A stretch of DNA of 64,000 nucleotides, taken from contig CBDCCT010000002.1 of assembly GCA_965214995.1 (NCBI GenBank), forward strand, positions 558,001-622,000. The letters are read 5' to 3'. This stretch comes from CBDCCT01 sp965214995 (GTDB taxonomy: Bacteria > Deinococcota > Deinococci > Deinococcales > Trueperaceae). This document shows positions 61,540-64,000 of this stretch, one piece after another (the stretch's first letter is position 1; every line of letters begins with the position of its first letter). Both the position numbers and the translations under genes were made by a program. The notes under the pieces are model-generated. The model was not told where the DNA came from. It made no database searches and worked only from the letters and a program-made list of their open reading frames with translations.

Positions 61540-61860
61540 TTTATAGTAAAGCTTAGTTATAGTAAAATACTATTATAATTAAAATTAGTTATAGTAAAGT
61601 CTAGTTATAATAAAATATTATTATAGTAAAAATTAGTTATAATAAAGTTTAGTTATAGTAAAATACTACTAAAATAATAATTAATTATAGTAAAGCCTAG
61701 TTATAGTAAAGCCTAATTATAGTAAAATACTATTATAGTAAAAGTTAGTTATAATAAAAGTTAGTTATAGTAGAAATTAGTTATAATAGAAATTAATTAT
61801 AGTAAAAATTAATTATAATAAAGTTTAATTATAGTAGATTACTACTATAGTAGAAGTTAC
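61540..61860 (+). repeat. degenerate tandem array of TTATAGTAAAA-type units
   Basis: Repeats of TTAGTTATAGTAAAA and TACTATTATAGTAAAA with transitions, roughly 13-16 bp each. The motif is nearly the reverse complement of the array at 61040-61410 (TTTTACTATAA versus TTATAGTAAAA), so the two arrays form a large imperfect inverted repeat. Confidence 0.7.
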
Positions 61861-61869
61861 TCTTATTAC

Positions 61870-63400
61870 TTATAAATAATATAATTAGATAGTTATAATT
61901 CTAATTATATATTATATTTAATTTTATTAGATAATTTATATACTTAAGCTATATAAACTACTTATTTTATAATATTAGATTTATTAGAATTATAACTTTT
62001 ATTAGAAGAAACCTTATCCTCTAATTTTAAAGGGTTTTTATAGATAATTATATATTATTAAAATTTTAAGTATTTTTCTTAGCTTAATAATATTATTATT
62101 AATCTACTAAGTAGGCTTATTATTAAATAATATAAATAAATAATATTATTTACTTATCTTATAATACTATTTATTTATATTAATTTATCTAATAATTTTA
62201 TTATTTTAAGTATTATCTTATAGCTTCTTTTACTTATTTCTAGATTTTTCTTCTTTAAATAGTTTAAATATAGTAACTTCTTAATTTAATTTATTAACTC
62301 TTTAAACTTTCTTTTATAAATTAATCCTTAATAAAGGCTTAAATTTATAATTATATTTCTAATAGAATAATAAAGCTATTAAGCTATTAAAGATATATTA
62401 AATATTTATAATAAAGAATTTAAAACTCTAAAGACTAAAATTTAGAATTAATATATTTTTAAAAATAATCCTATTAGGCCTAAAGTTAAATAAGATTTTC
62501 TTAAAGATTATAGTAAAGAATATATAGAATAATATATAGAAAGATTCCTAGAAGCTACTAGAGTTAGTAATCTATAATAACTTCTATATATTATTATCTA
62601 ATAAGAACTAAATATAAAAGTAAAATAGTAAAAGAAGAATAATAATAATAATATTTAGTTAGAGAATAGTTCTTCTATAAAATAGAAAAAAAAGAGAACT
62701 TAAAAGTAAATATATATTATAAATAATATATTAATAAATTAAGCTTAACTAGAAAGTTTAAAAGTAAATATACTATAGGCTTTTTTAAGACCTACTATAA
62801 CTCTAAATATAATATAGGTTAGAAAACTTATAACTATTTTTAATAATATATTTACTAAGTAATTATAGAATAATTAAGCTTCTAGTAGCTTTTAAAGTAA
62901 AAAACTAGTAAGATAAAAAAGTTAAAAAAAATAGTAGCTTAAGTAAATACTATTTAATATAAATCTAATAATTAAAAGTATTAATAATTTAAATTAATTT
63001 ATTATAACTAGAATTCTAATAATAGATATTATTTTATTTTTAGAAGGTATAGTAGAGAAAAATCTTTTATTTATAATTATTAGTCTACTAAAACTAGAGT
63101 AAGTACTTTTTAAGGAAATTAAATATAGTAAAGAATAAGAATATCTATATATAGTTAGTAAAGAATTAAGCTAGATTAAAACTAAATATATTCTATAAGT
63201 ATATATATTAAATCTTTTTTTTAGGAATAGGAGATAAGGTTTAGAGTTACTCTAAAAAATAAAAAACTTCTCTTTTCTTTAAGAAATAATAGTCTAGACC
63301 TAAAGAAAATTTAATTAAATAAATCTAATTTAAGTAGTATAGCTATATTTAATTATATACTATTTTATACTAAAACTAATAATATTAATATAGAAGATAC
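61870..63400. other. unassigned RIP-degraded DNA
   Basis: AT-rich relic sequence with no recognisable gene, element end or RNA. Confidence 0.5.
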
Positions 63401-63405
63401 TATTA

Positions 63406-64000
63406 AATAGTTATTAAGAACTTTAGTTAATAATATAGAATATACTACTAAGAAAACTAGACTTATTATTATAAATAATAATACTACTATTATAACTAAT
63501 AAGTTATCTATTACTAAAAATACTAGATATACTATAGTTAATAGTACTATAATTAATATAAATAATAATACTATTACTATTATAACTAATAGTATTACTA
63601 CTATAATTAATAAACTATCTATTATTAAAGATACTAAATCTATTAGTATTAATAGTATAAATAAAGATTATACTATAACTACTATAACTAATAGTACTAC
63701 TACTAGAATTAATAAACTATCTATTACTAAAAAGACTAAATCTACTATTATAGATAAAGATTATATTATTTTTACTATAACTAATAATATTATTACTAGA
63801 ATTAATAAGCTATTTATTACTAAAATAACTAAAAGTATTATTACTATTAATAATAGTACTATAACTACTATAGATAAAGATTATACTATTTCTACTATAA
63901 CTAATAATACTACTTTTATAATTAATAAGCTACTTATTACTAAAATAACTAGAAGTACTATTACTATTAATAATAGTACTATAATTACTATAGATAAAGA
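63406..64000 (+). pseudogene. stop-free Thr/Ile/Asn repeat frame (degraded repetitive coding sequence), continues beyond window
   Basis: One plus-strand frame is open from just after a TAG at about 63401 to the window end, with no ATG. It encodes Thr-, Ile- and Asn-rich imperfect repeats of 93-120 bp, each containing INKL-ITK, INNSTI and TIDKDYTI. The last two copies (63801 and 63921) are spaced exactly 120 bp. The original was probably a Thr/Ala/Ser-rich repeat protein; RIP changes Ala and Val codons to Thr and Ile. Not a functional gene as it stands. Confidence 0.5.

Larger units (their letters stand above)
35851..64000. other. RIP-saturated AT-rich isochore (CpA/TpG depleted)
   Basis: Across about 28 kb, C is followed almost only by C or T, and G is preceded almost only by A or G. 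CpA and TpG are therefore nearly absent and TpA is extreme, the expected end point of C-to-T mutation at CpA on both strands (repeat-induced point mutation). Because ATG needs TpG, start codons are almost missing and no ATG-initiated frame of notable length exists. Small exceptions are concentrated at element ends. The block consists of nested transposons and tandem arrays annotated separately. Confidence 0.93.

Noticed and set aside
35851..64000. Mitochondrial insertion or mitochondrial contig as the cause of AT richness
   Set aside because: No mitochondrial genes or tRNAs are visible; the specific absence of CpA/TpG and the nested transposons point to RIP.
35851..64000. Centromere or subtelomere
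   Set aside because: AT-rich RIP blocks are compatible with a centromere, but no telomeric repeat or centromere-specific evidence can be read from sequence alone.

Overview
The window comes from a filamentous ascomycete (Pezizomycotina). It has short spliceosomal introns, fungal orthologues throughout, and a large AT-rich block carrying the C-to-T signature of repeat-induced point mutation (RIP). It divides into two compartments. Positions 1-34.4 kb are gene-dense, ordinary euchromatin. Positions about 35.85-64 kb are transposon-derived, RIP-saturated DNA without a functional gene. A short transition zone (34.4-35.85 kb) separates them.

Gene-rich part, left to right: the 3' end of NOT1 (CCR4-NOT scaffold, +); ETF-ubiquinone oxidoreductase (+); a two-RRM SR-type splicing factor with a 6-nt microexon (+); an intronless PAQR/adiponectin-receptor-like membrane protein (+); a DUF2235 alpha/beta-hydrolase (-); a glutamate-carboxypeptidase-II-like M28 membrane peptidase (+); a 100-residue acidic protein (+); a DUF3245 protein (-); mitochondrial enoyl reductase ETR1 (+); Mediator MED17 (+); tRNA adenosine deaminase TAD2 (+); COX16 (-), divergent from the ATR-family checkpoint kinase MEC1/UvsB (+, 23 exons); and succinyl-CoA ligase beta subunit LSC2 (-), divergent from class II aldolase FBA1 (+). 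These are housekeeping genes. Several are mitochondrial or respiratory (ETF-QO, ETR1, COX16, LSC2), but there is no operon-like logic or gene cluster. Exon structures were set by reading frame, splice motifs and family conservation, and all multi-exon models close in frame.

RIP part: CpA and TpG are almost absent for 28 kb, so start codons hardly occur. Three mobile elements can still be reconstructed. A 5.83 kb Ty3/gypsy retrotransposon (36600-42428, - strand) has two 362-bp LTRs and a TTTTA target duplication. It sits inside a Ty1/copia element (- strand, about 35.9-45.9 kb): removing the gypsy element restores the copia RNase H reading frame across the junction. A 7.1 kb hAT-type DNA transposon (49935-57031) has 16-bp inverted termini, an 8-bp GAACTAGT duplication and subterminal hairpins. 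The rest is minisatellite arrays (about 46, 58, 61 and 63.5 kb) and unassigned RIP relics.

I found no tRNA, rRNA, CRISPR array or biosynthetic cluster. The most unusual material is the nested, decodable transposon block and its unmutated element ends.
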